This document shows, piece by piece, positions 35,108-49,300 of a stretch of 64,000 nucleotides of DNA (positions are counted from its first letter, which is position 1; each line of letters starts with the position of its first letter). This stretch comes from Bombus terrestris. Its lineage: Eukaryota; Arthropoda; Insecta; Hymenoptera; Apidae. The stretch spans positions 124,001-188,000 of the forward strand of contig NC_063276.1 in NCBI RefSeq assembly GCF_910591885.1, written 5' to 3'. The notes under the pieces were generated by a model that saw nothing but the letters and a program-made list of their open reading frames with translations, searched no databases and was not told where the DNA came from. A program made the translations under genes and the position numbers.

Positions 35108-36109
35108 CATTCGTAATAAAGTTCTGTATTTTAGCAGTCATGGTAACGTTAACGCTGACAAAGGAATATGTCTTATAGCAGTATTTTCAGTAATAAACGT
35201 AGTAATAAGGGGCGCATTAATAAGGGGCGCTGAAAAAGAAACAAAGCAGTAGCCAGAAGGGCTACTAAAATTCAATCGTCTTCCACTCTATATAAACCCG
35301 ATCAACACGTCGAGAGTGGAACTGAATATTCTTGTTTCGCAACGCTAATTTACTACTAATATTTATGAAGCAGAAAATTCTCAAAATCAAACGCGACGAG
35401 TGCTTCGTTATATCTGCAATATCAATTAATCTACTATTAAAAAGAAAAAGAAAGAAAAATCTGAAAATTCCCGATATCTGATACGCAACGCTAATAAGTA
35501 TAAATCTACGCACTCGTATTTAAGCAATACGCAACACTAATAGCGAGAGATCGCAGTGCAACCATTTAGGAGGTTGCGGATGAACGATCACACTTGTACA
35601 GCTCTTTAGGCTGTACATGTGATCCAGGAGCAGTGTCCGACAAATGCAGTCGGAGGGTTTGGGCAGTTTGTGAACGCAACTCTACTTAACAAAACGCGAG
35701 CATTCATTATCGCAACGCTAATAGGAAAAATAAGTAGAACTCGCGATGGAACAATGTCGCAACGCTAATTCTTAAAGTGAATTTAATGAAAATTACTATT
35801 TACTATTTGAAAAAGCTACTTTAAATATCCTAGTATTGCAACTTAAACAGAAAAACAGAAAAAATTCTAAAAATTGCAAAAGACAATCGCGATATCGTAA
35901 TTCGCAACTCTAAAACAAACGCGATTATCATTTTATCGCAACTCTAATTCAAACCGTAATCATTCTCTCGCCACACTAATGAAAAATAGCAATATTATTT
36001 CGTAACTCTAATACAACCCGTAATTAACTTGTCGAAACACTAATAAGAAAAATCGCGATTTGCCCAATGGGACGATGGACCGATATATACATCGGCCAAA
36101 AAAACAAAG

Positions 36110-36146
<37 letters not shown>

Positions 36147-39100
36147 ATACTAAAATCGAGCATAGTGACAAAGTAGTAACAATAATGACTTCCCATGCTC
36201 TGGATGACCCAGAGGATGGGGAGCCATTAGTAGTTGCCCTCTTGAGTGGCAGTTTGCCGGGCCTCTTCAGCATATAGCCTCTTCTTTCTTCGGGCGCAAT
36301 GCCCGCTGAAACTTAAATCTAAGCTCGAGACTTCTAAATCGCAAACAAAAAAAAAAAACTTATAAAATAAAAATATAAACCGCGGAAGCTGATGGAAGTG
36401 CATATGGACTGACCAACGATCACAACAGTGATCGTTGCTCACTCGCATGTGCGTGCTCGAGCAATAAACGTTCGTTTCGAGACCATTCGCGACCGCGACC
36501 GCGAAATTCGAAAAATCGAAAGGCAAAACCAGAGACGAGTGCATGCTCTACTCGTGCCAGTTTCACCGTCGATTTTTCAAATTAGATTGCCAGAAACAGG
36601 TTGGTCACACGAAAACGAGCCTACCCGACTAGAGACTGTGCCAACCTGCCCGGCCCTACCTACTTATAATTAACAGACATACCAGAAAGTATACTACCTA
36701 TCCTACCTAACGCTATATTTAAAAAATGGCAAAACATGCACACCAACACACTCACTCCACGGTTCTCACACATACCACCCGGGCGCAAAGGTCCTACACT
36801 AGAGAGGACGTCCCGGGACGCCTCCGACACCCGAGCTTAATACAACATTCACACTCTAAGGTACGTACCTTTTTCCTGAAATCGACTGACGAAGGCTAGT
36901 GACCATTGCGTAATACGTGATAAAACACGTTTGAGAAAATTATATTTTTAAAATAGATATAAGTAAACTTGGAATTATAATTGCGATTGATAGCGATATT
37001 AAGAGTATGAGTACACTTAGTCGCGTGGATGATATTATCAGAAATTCTAATTGTATCGAGACGTAAATTGAATCGATATATGTCTCGACATTTTTAATAT
37101 TTCAAGTTTTAAGGAATGAGAAAAAGCGACGCAATTCCACGACCTAACAACACACACACACATAATGTGGAAAATACGTCGTGCACGATACACTAACGCA
37201 TGGTCAGTCGCTGAGAAATTATTACATTACTTAATTCTAGGTCATCGTGCCCAATGTCTTTCTCCCATTCAAGTAGCACCTGGGCACGTGAATGAGATCC
37301 TGACAATGGGCACGGAAAGGGTTAAACCTGAAAATCCTGATCTAAAAAGATGATTAGTTTGTGTAATTTTTATTTAACGGACTAACGTTCTTTGAGTTTA
37401 TATTTTACTACTTTGCATCTGATTAAATTTACTTTATTAATTTAATAGTAACTAAGTAACTCTACTTTATTAATTTAATAAATTAGAACAAAATTTTAAT
37501 ATTTCGAAAAAAGTAGCGTTAGTAGAAAAAGACTGAGACTCATGCAAATAGAATTATTGACTCTAAATATATTACTAAGAAATAAATAATCTCAGGCGAT
37601 CTCTTTATCAAAGCATATACTCGAAAGTGCAGAAGCAGTGTTCAAAATTATTGCTTTGATTAAAAAATCTGCCTGTCGCGAAGTGTCTTCTTGCACGTAA
37701 AATTTTGCACATTTTTGTACGGAAAAAAATGAATTTTGACTCATATTTTAAATTCTAACCGAAATGAAATAAACGATCGTGACTTAATATTGTCACGATT
37801 AATTCATTACTTAAGATCAAGTATATGTATGTCATACAGGTATATTCGTGTAGATATTTGCCATTTGCAAATATTCATACAAAATATTAACATGCACATT
37901 TATAAATAACACGAATATATTCTCGAGTGTATATGTTTAACCTAATTATTAAAAAACTAATTATTATAATCGCGATGTGCGAGAAGACCTATCCTAAACT
38001 AATAAATTTAAAAAAATGAGTGTTACTACTCACGGGTATAAGAAATACCCGCGGTCACTATGCTCGCAAAAAAATTCTACGTAATACAACCGATCACCCG
38101 TGCCGATTCGGACCTTTCATCCTACGACATGATTGAGTGACCGGAGGAACAGAAATGCATGCGACTCACCGTTCGAAGCGGAGAAACAAAGGACGTATCG
38201 TGGATGCTGCGCCACCCCAGCGAATATCATCAGGAACTGTGTAGGGTCCAGTGGTGGAAATGGAGATTGCGAAAAATCTGTTACAGAACAAAACACGATG
38301 AGTGATTGCTGATTGTTTAAAAAGTTGGAGATAATGAAAAATGAAAGTTTATTAACTTTAGTAACTTTGGTAATAATAAAGATTGAAATTCTAATAAACT
38401 TTGATAAGTGTAAAAACTGAAACTCTAATATGAAAGTTTAAAATCTAAAAATTAAGAATCTAAAGATTTCTGAAATATGTTAGTCATTTGTTACATAATT
38501 CGGTATTAAGATTTTAATAATTATTTTATTTTAATGAAAGAATAACCTGAGAAAATGCTAATCTCCTAAATTTTCAATCAAATTGTATTTCTTAATTGAT
38601 AGTGATCAAAGAAAAATATACAGAATATACATAATTGAAGTACAATGTGTAAAGATAATTACATTTTTGGCTTTTTAGCCACTGTTAAAACATTCCCAAA
38701 GAAGACGAAGGAGTTGAAGCAGTGATATATCTATAACAAAACATAAGATATCATTAATATCGTTAATATATAATAACAAACTTGAAACTTTAGCAATAAT
38801 AAAGACTAAACTCTAATAAATATGTAAATTGGAAATCTAATATAAAAATTTGAGAAAAAATATTCAGTGATTTTTTATGAGTATCAGACAGTTTTATTGT
38901 ACTTTAATGTTAAGACTTTAAGACTTTATTTCAATTAAAAAGGACATTTACAGCTTTCTAAATCATCGATCATTTTTATTTTGTAATTAACGACATTTCA
39001 AACAAAATATACTAAATAGAACAAATTGAAATACAATATATAAAACTACTTACATTCTTGAGTTCCAGGAGAGGCTTTATCCTCTTGAGGGAGGCACTGA

Positions 39101-40378
39101 CTCTAATACCGAAAACGAATATTCGAAACAATAAATATAAAAAAAAAAAAAAAATAAAAGACTACGTTACCACGACCGCTTAAATTATTATCGACGAACA
39201 AGGACTCTAATATCGCGTACAAATTTAATTGATAAAATTTTATTACTTTCGCGTGTGATTATTTGATCGAATTTAATCAAAAATATCGTGATTTTAAAAA
39301 ATTGAAAAGAAACTATTGCGTAGCAAACACTGACTCTACAACCGCATTGCGCGCGGTCACAAATATTTCCTGAAAATAAAGCAGTTTAGGGGCAGAGTGG
39401 GGTGGGGGGGTGGAAAAGAAGCGAAACGTTGTTTCGATAATTTTCTCCTTTTTCCTATTGAACGTTTATTTAGAAAATACTGCTATTTCTTTACACTTAA
39501 AAATTATTATTAAGAAATTGGAACAAGTATGAAACTATAAGTTGAAAATTGTGAGATATTTCTCGATAGCGAACAAATGCTTACGAATACCGTGAATGCA
39601 ATGCAATCGTTTTCAAGAATTATACTGTTCGCAATTAGAATATATACTGCGAATTTTCGTTATTGGAATACGAAATATACATTGCACTAATACACTATAG
39701 TCGCGTGTTATAAATATTGGAAAATATTTGCAAGAATTCAAAAGTTCACCACTAAATATGTTTAAAGAATACTTGTTTCGAGGTATTTGAATCTAACTGT
39801 TACTATGTTGCAAGTTTATGACGTTAACTGTAGCAAATTCACGTAATACAACAAAAAAAAATTGAATTCTATAAGTGAATTATTGAGATATAACTCAATT
39901 TGAAACAATAAAAGAACTTATTAAAAATTCGTTTGAAATAAGAGAATGATCTCATATATCGGAAATAGAACAATAATTTATTTAACCGAACCTATTGACA
40001 CTGCATACACAATTTCGTGTTCTGAAAAAGGGGCATTTGAGTCATTGTTCTAAACTGTATCACATTCTATTTTCGCGGCTCAAAACTTTTGAATATATCG
40101 AAAAATTATAAACCCTAACAGGACCGCAATAATTTTCTCTTAAAAATGGGAAACTAAGAAGAAGCCCGAACAAACAGATAATGAAAGAAAAATCGCGGCG
40201 CGAATTCGTTCGTTCGCGATCTTTCCAAAGAATCAATGGACTTACGCAACGAACTCCCGTGCACAAAATAACCACAAGATTCAATGCAAAAAAAGAATCG
40301 ATTTTTATACTAGATTCCAAGTCAGATAAGTACCATTATACAGAATGGGCTCAGAATGGATTTGAGAGACAAGACATA

Positions 40379-43300
40379 TCCCACGTTGTCCCACGTTGTC
40401 CCACGTTGTCCCGCGTTGTCCCACGGTGTCCCACGGTGTCCCACGGTGTCCCACGGTGTCCCACGGTGTCCCACGGTGTCCCACGGTGTCCCACGGTGTC
40501 CCACGGTGTCCCACGTTGTCCCACGTTGTCCAACGGTGTCCCACGGTGTCCCACGGTGTCCAACGGTGTCCCACGTTGTCCCACGTTGTCCCGCGTTGTC
40601 CCACGTTGTCCCACGGTGTTCCACGGTGTCCCACGGTGTCCCGCGGTGTCCCACGATGTCCCACGATGTCCAACGGTGTCCCACGATGTCCCACGATGTC
40701 CCACGGTGTCCCACGGTGTCCCACGATGTCCCACGGTGTCCCACGATGTCCCACGGTGTCCCACGGTGTCCCACGGTGCAGTCCAGTGTAGAATATCCAA
40801 AATTCTTTTCGCGTTTTTGGAAATCTACACTGGACCAACGGTGTCCCACGGTGTCCCACGATGTCCCACGGTATCCCACGGTGTCCCACGATGTCCCACG
40901 GTGTCCCACGATGTCCCACGGTGTCCCACGGTGTCCCACGGTGCAGTCCAGTGTAGAATATCCAAAATTCTTTTCGCGTTTTTGGAAATCTACACTGGAC
41001 CAACGGTGTCCCACGGTGTCCCACGGTGTCCCACGGTGTCCCACGATGTCCAACGGTGTCCCACGGTGCAGTCCAGTGTAGATTATCCAAAATTCTTTTC
41101 GCGTTTTTTGGTGATCTACACTGGACCAACGGTGTCCCACGGTGTCCCACGGTGTCCCACGGTGTCCCTCGGTGTCCCACGGTGTCCCACGGTGTCCCAC
41201 GGTGTCCCACGGTGTCCCACGATGTCCAACGGTGTCCCACGGCGTCCCACGGTGCAGTCCAGTGTAGATTATCCAAAATTCTTTTCGCGTTTTTTGGAGA
41301 TCTACACTGGACCAACGGTGTCCCACGGTGTCCCGCGGTGTCCCACGGTGTCCCACGGTGTCCCACGGTGTCCAACGGTGTCCCACGATGTCCCACGGTG
41401 CAGTCCACTGTAGATTATCCAAAATTCTTTCCGCGTTTTTTGGTGATCTACACTGGACCAACGGTGTCTCACGGTGTCCCACGGTGTCCCACGGTGTCCC
41501 ACGGTGCAGTCCAGTGTAGATTATCCAAAATTCTTTTCGCGTTTTTTGGTGATCTACACTGGACCAACGGTGTCCCACGGTGTCCCACGGTGCAGTCCAG
41601 TGTAGATTATCCAAAATTCTTTTCGCGTTTTTTGGTGATCTACACTGGACCAACGGTGTCCCACGGTGTCCCACGATGTCCCACGATGTCCAACGGTGTC
41701 CCACGATGTCCAACGGTGTCCCACGATGTCGAACGGTGTCCCACGATGTCCCACGATGTCCCACGATGTCCCACGGTGTCCCACGGTGTCCCACGGTGCA
41801 GTCCAGTGTAGATTATCCAAAATTCTTTTCGCGTTTTTTGGTGATCTACACTGGACCAACGGTGTCCCGCGGTGTGCCGCGGTGTCCCACGATGTCCAAC
41901 GTTGTCCCACGGTGCAGTCCAGTGTAGATTATCCAAAATTCTTTTCGCGTTTTTTGGTGATCTACACTGGACCAACGGTGTCCCACGGTGTCCCACGATG
42001 TCCCACGATGTCCAACGGTGTCCCACGATGTCCCACGGTGTCCCACGGTGCAGTCCAGTGTAGATTATCCAAAATTCTTTTCGCGTTTTTTGGTGATCTA
42101 CACTGGACCAACGGTGTCCCACGGTGTCCCACGATGTCCCACGATGTCCAACGGTGTCTCACGATGTCCAACGGTGTCCCACGGTGTCCAACGGTGTCCC
42201 ACGATGTCCCACGATGTCCCACGATGTACAACGGTGTCCCACGGTGTCCCACGGTGTCCCACGATGTCCCACGGTGTCCCACGATGTCCCACGGTGTCCC
42301 ACGGTGTCCCACGGTGCAGTCCAGTGTAGATTATCCAAAATTCTTTTCGCGTTTTTTGGTGATCTACACTGGACCAACGGTGTCCCACGGTGTCCCACGG
42401 TGTCCCACGGTGTCCCACGGTGTCCCACGGTGCAGTCCAGTGTAGATTATCCAAAATTCTTTTCGCGTTTTTTGGTGATCTACACTGGACCAACGGTGTC
42501 CCACGGTGTCCCACGATGTCCCACGATGTCCAACGGTGTCCCACGGTCTCCCACGGTGTCCCACGGTGTAGTCCAGTGTAGAATATCCAAAATTCTTTTC
42601 GCGTTTTTGGAAATCTACACTGGACCAACGGTGTCCCACGGTGTCCGACGGTGTCCCACGGTGTCCCACGGTGTCCCACGGTGTCCCACGATGTCCAACG
42701 GTGTCCCACGGTGTCCCACGGTGCAGTCCAGTGTAGATTATCCAAAATTCTTTTCGCGTTTTTTGGTGATCTACACTGGACCAACGGTGTCCCGCGGTGT
42801 GCCGCGGTGTCCCACGATGTCCAACGTTGTCCCACGGTGCAGTCCAGTGTAGATTATCCAAAATTCTTTTCGCGTTTTTTGGTGATCTACACTGGACCAA
42901 CGGTGTCCCACGGTGTCCCACGATGTCCCACGATGTCCAACGGTGTCCCACGATGTCCAACGGTGTCCCACGGTGTCCCACGGTGCAGTCCAGTGTAGAT
43001 TATCCAAAATTCTTTTCGCGTTTTTTGGTGATCTACACTGGACCAACGGTGTCCCACGGTGTCCCACGATGTCCCACGATGTCCAACGGTGTCCCACGGT
43101 CTCCCACGGTGTCTCACGGTGTAGTCCAGTGTAGAATATCCAAAATTCTTTTCGCGTTTTTGGAAATCTACACTGGACCAACGGTGTCCCACGGTGTCCG
43201 ACGGTGTCCCACGGTGTCCCACGGTGTCCCACGGTGTCCCACGATGTCCAACGGTGTCCCACGGCGTCCCACGGTGCAGTCCAGTGTAGATTATCCAAAA

Positions 43301-46300
43301 TTCTTTTCGCGTTTTTTGGAGATCTACACTGGACCAACGGTGTCCCACGGTGTCCCGCGGTGTCCCACGGTGTCCCACGGTGTCCCACGGTGTCCAACGG
43401 TGTCCCACGATGTCCCACGGTGCAGTCCAGTGTAGATTATCCAAAATTCTTTCCGCGTTTTTTGGTGATCTACACTGGACCAACGGTGTCTCACGGTGTC
43501 CCACGGTGTCCCACGGTGTCCCACGGTGCAGTCCAGTGTAGATTATCCAAAATTCTTTTCGCGTTTTTTGGTGATCTACACTGGACCAACGTTGTCCCAC
43601 GGTGTCCCACGGTGCAGTCCAGTGTAGATTATCCAAAATTCTTTTCGCGTTTTTTGGTGATCTACACTGGACCAACGGTGTCCCACGGTGTCCCACGATG
43701 TCCCACGATGTCCAACGGTGTCCCACGATGTCCAACGGTGTCCCACGATGTCCAACGGTGTCCCACGATGTCGAACGGTGTCCCACGATGTCCCACGATG
43801 TCCCACGGTGTCCCACGGTGTCCCACGGTGCAGTCCAGTGTAGATTATCCAAAATTCTTTTCGCGTTTTTTGGTGATCTACACTGGACCAACGGTGTCCC
43901 GCGGTGTCCCGCGGTGTCCCACGATGCCCAACGGTGTCCCACGGTGCAGTCCAGTGTAGATTATCCAAAATTCTTTTCGCGTTTTTTGGTGATCTACACT
44001 GGACCAACGGTGTCCCACGGTGTCCCACGATGTCCCACGATGTCCAACGGTGTCCCACGATGTCCAACGGTGTCCCACGGTGTCCCACGGTGCAGTCCAG
44101 TGTAGATTATCCAAAATTCTTTTCGCGTTTTTTGGTGATCTACACTGGACCAACGGTGTCCCACGGTGTCCCACGATGTCCCACGATGTCCAACGGTGTC
44201 CCACGATGTCCAACGGTGTCCCACGGTGTCCCACGGTGCAGTCCAGTGTAGATTATCCAAAATTCTTTTCGCGTTTTTTGGTGATCTACACTGGACCAAC
44301 GTTGTCCCACGGTGTCCCACGGTGTCCCACGATGTCCCACGGTGTCCCACGGTGTCCCACGGTGCAGTCCAGTGTAGATTATCCAAAATTCTTTTCGCGT
44401 TTTTTGGTGATCTACACTGGACCAACGGTGTCCCACAGTGTCCCACGGTGTCCCACGATGTCCAACGGTGCCCACGATCTCCAACGTTGTCCCACGGTGC
44501 AGTCCAGTGTAGATTATCCAAAATTCTTTTCGCGTTTTTTGGTGATCTACACTGGACCAACGGTGTCCCACGGTGTCCCACGATGTCCCACGATGTCCAA
44601 CGGTGTCCCACGGTGTCCCACGGTGCAGTCCAGTGTAGATTATCCAAAATTCTTTTCGCGTTTTTTGGTGATCTACACTGGACCAACGGTGTCCCACGGT
44701 GTCCCACGATGTCCCACGATGTCCAACGGTGTCTCATGATGTCCAACGGTGTCCCACGATGTCCCACGATGTCCCACGGTGTCCCACGGTGCAGTCCAGT
44801 GTAGATTATCCAAAATTCTTGTCGCGTTTTTTGGAGATCTACACTGGACCAACGGTGTCCCACGGTGTCCCGCGGTGTCCCACGGTGTCCCACGGTGTCC
44901 CACGGTGTCCAACGGTGTCCCACGATGTCCCACGGTGCAGTCCAGTGTAGATTATCCAAAATTCTTTCCGCGTTTTTTGGTGATCTACACTGGACCAACG
45001 GTGTCTCACGGTGTCCCACGGTGTCCCACGGTGTCCCACGGTGCAGTCCAGTGTAGATTATCCAAAATTCTTTTCGCGTTTTTTGGTGATCTACACTGGA
45101 CCAACGTTGTCCCACGGTGTCCCACGGTGCAGTCCAGTGTAGATTATCCAAAATTCTTTTCGCGTTTTTTGGTGATCTACACTGGACCAACGGTGTCCCA
45201 CGGTGTCCCACGATGTCCCACGATGTCCAACGGTGTCCCACGATGTCCAACGGTGTCCCACGATGTCCAACGGTGTCCCACGATGTCGAACGGTGTCCCA
45301 CGATGTCCCACGATGTCCCACGGTGTCCCACGGTGTCCCACGGTGCAGTCCAGTGTAGATTATCCAAAATTCTTTTCGCGTTTTTTGGTGATCTACACTG
45401 GACCAACGGTGTCCCGCGGTGTCCCGCGGTGTCCCACGATGTCCAACGGTGTCCCACGGTGCAGTCCAGTGTAGATTATCCAAAATTCTTTTCGCGTTTT
45501 TTGGTGATCTACACTGGACCAACGGTGTCCCACGGTGTCCCACGATGTCCCACGATGTCCAACGGTGTCCCACGATGTCCAACGGTGTCCCACGGTGTCC
45601 CACGGTGCAGTCCAGTGTAGATTATCCAAAATTCTTTTCGCGTTTTTTGGTGATCTACACTGGACCAACGGTGTCCCACGGTGTCCCACGATGTCCCACG
45701 ATGTCCAACGGTGTCCCACGATGTCCAACGGTGTCCCACGGTGTCCCACGGTGCAGTCCAGTGTAGATTATCCAAAATTCTTTTCGCGTTTTTTGGTGAT
45801 CTACACTGGACCAACGTTGTCCCACGGTGACCCACGGTGTCCCACGATGTCCCACGGTGTCCCACGGTGTCCCACGGTGCAGTCCAGTGTAGATTATCCA
45901 AAATTCTTTTCGCGTTTTTTGGTGATCTACACTGGACCAACGGTGTCCCACAGTGTCCCACGGTGTCCCACGATGTCCAACGGTGCCCACGATCTCCAAC
46001 GTTGTCCCACGGTGCAGTCCAGTGTAGATTATCCAAAATTCTTTTCGCGTTTTTTGGTGATCTACACTGGACCAACGGTGTCCCACGGTGTCCCACGATG
46101 TCCCACGATGTCCAACGGTGTCCCACGGTGTCCCACGGTGCAGTCCAGTGTAGATTATCCAAAATTCTTTTCGCGTTTTTTGGTGATCTACACTGGACCA
46201 ACGGTGTCCCACGGTGTCCCACGATGTCCCACGATGTCCAACGGTGTCTCACGATGTCCAACGGTGTCCCACGGTGTCCAACGGTGTCCCACGATGTCCC

Positions 46301-49300
46301 ACGATGTCCCACGATGTCCCACGATGTACAACGGTGTCCCACGGTGTCCCACGGTGTCCCACGATGTCCCACGGTGTCCCACGATGTCCCACGGTGTCCC
46401 ACGGTGTCCCACGGTGCAGTCCAGTGTAGATTATCCAAAATTCTTTTCGCGTTTTTTGGTGATCTACACTGGACCAACGGTGTCCCACGGTGTCCCACGG
46501 TGTCCCACGGTGTCCCACGGTGTCCCACGGTGCAGTCCAGTGTAGATTATCCAAAATTCTTTTCGCGTTTTTTGGTGATCTACACTGGACCAACGGTGTC
46601 CCGCGGTGTGCCGCGGTGTCCCACGATGTCCCACGGTGTCCCACGTTGTCCCACGGTGCAGTCCAGTGTAGATTATCCAAAATTCTTTTCGCGTTTTTTG
46701 GTGATCTACACTGGACCAACGGTGTCCCACGGTGTCCCACGATGTCCCACGATGTCCAACGGTGTCCCACGATGTCCAACGGTGTCCCACGGTGTCCCAC
46801 GGTGCAGTCCAGTGTAGATTATCCAAAATTCTTTTCGCGTTTTTTGGTGATCTACACTGGACCAACGGTGTCCCACGGTGTCCCACGATGTCCCACGAAG
46901 TCCAACGGTGTCTCACGATGTCCAACGGTGTCCCACGGTGTCCAACGGTGTCCCACGATGTCCCACGATGTCCCACGATGTACAACGGTGTCCCACGGTG
47001 TCCCACGGTGTCCCACGATGTCCCACGGTGTCCCACGATGTCCCACGGTGTCCCACGGTGTCCCACGGTGCAGTCCAGTGTAGATTATCCAAAATTCTTT
47101 TCGCGTTTTTTGGTGATCTACACTGGACCAACGGTGTCCCACGGTGTCCCACGGTGTCCCACGGTGTCCCACGGTGTCCCACGGTGTCCCACGGTGTCCC
47201 ACGGTGTCCCACGGTGTCCCACGATGTCCAACGGTGTCCCACGGTGTCCCACGGTGCAGTCCAGTGTAGATTATCCAAAATTCTTTTCGCGTTTTTTGGT
47301 GATCTACACTGGACCAACGGTGTCCCGCGGTGTGCCGCGGTGTCCCACGATGTCCCACGGTGTCCCACGTTGTCCCACGGTGCAGTCCAGTGTAGATTAT
47401 CCAAAATTCTTTTCGCGTTTTTTGGTGATCTACACTGGACCAACGGTGTCCCACGGTGTCCCACGATGTCCCACGATGTCCAACGGTGTCCCACGATGTC
47501 CAACGGTGTCCCACGGTGTCCCACGGTGCAGTCCAGTGTAGATTATCCAAAATTCTTTTCGCGTTTTTTGGTGATCTACACTGGACCAACGGTGTCCCGC
47601 GGTGTGCCGCGGTGTCCCACGATGTCCAACGTTGTCCCACGGTGCAGTCCAGTGTAGATTATCCAAAATTCTTTTCGCGTTTTTTGGTGATCTACACTGG
47701 ACCAACGGTGTCCCACGGTGTCCCACGATGTCCCACGATGTCCAACGGTGTCCCACGATGTCCAACGGTGTCCCACGGTGTCCCACGGTGCAGTCCAGTG
47801 TAGATTATCCAAAATTCTTTTCGCGTTTTTTGGTGATCTACACTGGACCAACGGTGTCCCACGGTGTCCCACGATGTCCCACGATGTCCAACGGTGTCCC
47901 ACGGTCTCCCACGGTGTCCCACGGTGTAGTCCAGTGTAGAATATCCAAAATTCTTTTCGCGTTTTTGGAAATCTACACTGGACCAACGGTGTCCCACGGT
48001 GTCCGACGGTGTCCCACGGTGTCCCACGGTGTCCCACGGTGTCCCACGATGTCCAACGGTGTCCCACGGCGTCCCACGGTGCAGTCCAGTGTAGATTATC
48101 CAAAATTCTTTTCGCGTTTTTTGGAGATCTACACTGGACCAACGGTGTCCCACGGTGTCACGCGGTGTCCCACGGTGTCCCACGGTGTCCCACGGTGTCC
48201 AACGGTGTCCCACGATGTCCCACGGTGCAGTCCAGTGTAGATTATCCAAAATTCTTTCCGCGTTTTTTGGTGATCTACACTGGACCAACGGTGTCTCACG
48301 GTGTCCCACGGTGTCCCACGGTGTCCCACGGTGCAGTCCAGTGTAGATTATCCAAAATTCTTTTCGCGTTTTTTGGTGATCTACACTGGACCAACGTTGT
48401 CCCACGGTGTCCCACGGTGCAGTCCAGTGTAGATTATCCAAAATTCTTTTCGCGTTTTTTGGTGATCTACACTGGACCAACGGTGTCCCACGGTGTCCCA
48501 CGATGTCCCACGATGTCCAACGGTGTCCCACGATGTCCAACGGTGTCCCACGATGTCCAACGGTGTCCCACGATGTCGAACGGTGTCCCACGATGTCCCA
48601 CGATGTCCCACGGTGTCCCACGGTGTCCCACGGTGCAGTCCAGTGTAGATTATCCAAAATTCTTTTCGCGTTTTTTGGTGATCTACACTGGACCAACGGT
48701 GTCCCGCGGTGTCCCGCGGTGTCCCACGATGTCCAACGGTGTCCCACGGTGCAGTCCAGTGTAGATTATCCAAAATTCTTTTCGCGTTTTTTGGTGATCT
48801 ACACTGGACCAACGGTGTCCCACGGTGTCCCACGATGTCCCACGATGTCCAACGGTGTCCCACGATGTCCAACGGTGTCCCACGGTGTCCCACGGTGCAG
48901 TCCAGTGTAGATTATCCAAAATTCTTTCCGCGTTTTTTGGTGATCTACACTGGACCAACGGTGTCCCACGGTGTCCCACGATGTCCCACGATGTCCAACG
49001 GTGTCCCACGATGTCCAACGGTGTCCCACGGTGTCCCACGGTGCAGTCCAGTGTAGATTATCCAAAATTCTTTTCGCGTTTTTTGGTGATCTACACTGGA
49101 CCAACGTTGTCCCACGGTGACCCACGGTGTCCCACGATGTCCCACGGTGTCCCACGGTGTCCCACGGTGCAGTCCAGTGTAGATTATCCAAAATTCTTTT
49201 CGCGTTTTTTGGTGATCTACACTGGACCAACGGTGTCCCACAGTGTCCCACGGTGTCCCACGATGTCCAACGGTGCCCACGATCTCCAACGTTGTCCCAC

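Larger units (their letters stand above)
21979..35110 (+). repeat. Macrosatellite unit 3 (complete, 13.1 kb)
   Basis: Same layout as unit 1. It carries a sharply bounded patch of divergence (about 26260-26617) that no other unit in the window shares, and an internal fossil of an array 3' end inside its decamer array (30369-30390). It shares the GAATATTCTTG and TGAATT markers with units 4 and 5, so units 3, 4 and 5 form one subfamily and units 1 and 2 another. Its terminal (TA)n is the longest in the window (about 60 bp). Confidence 0.97.
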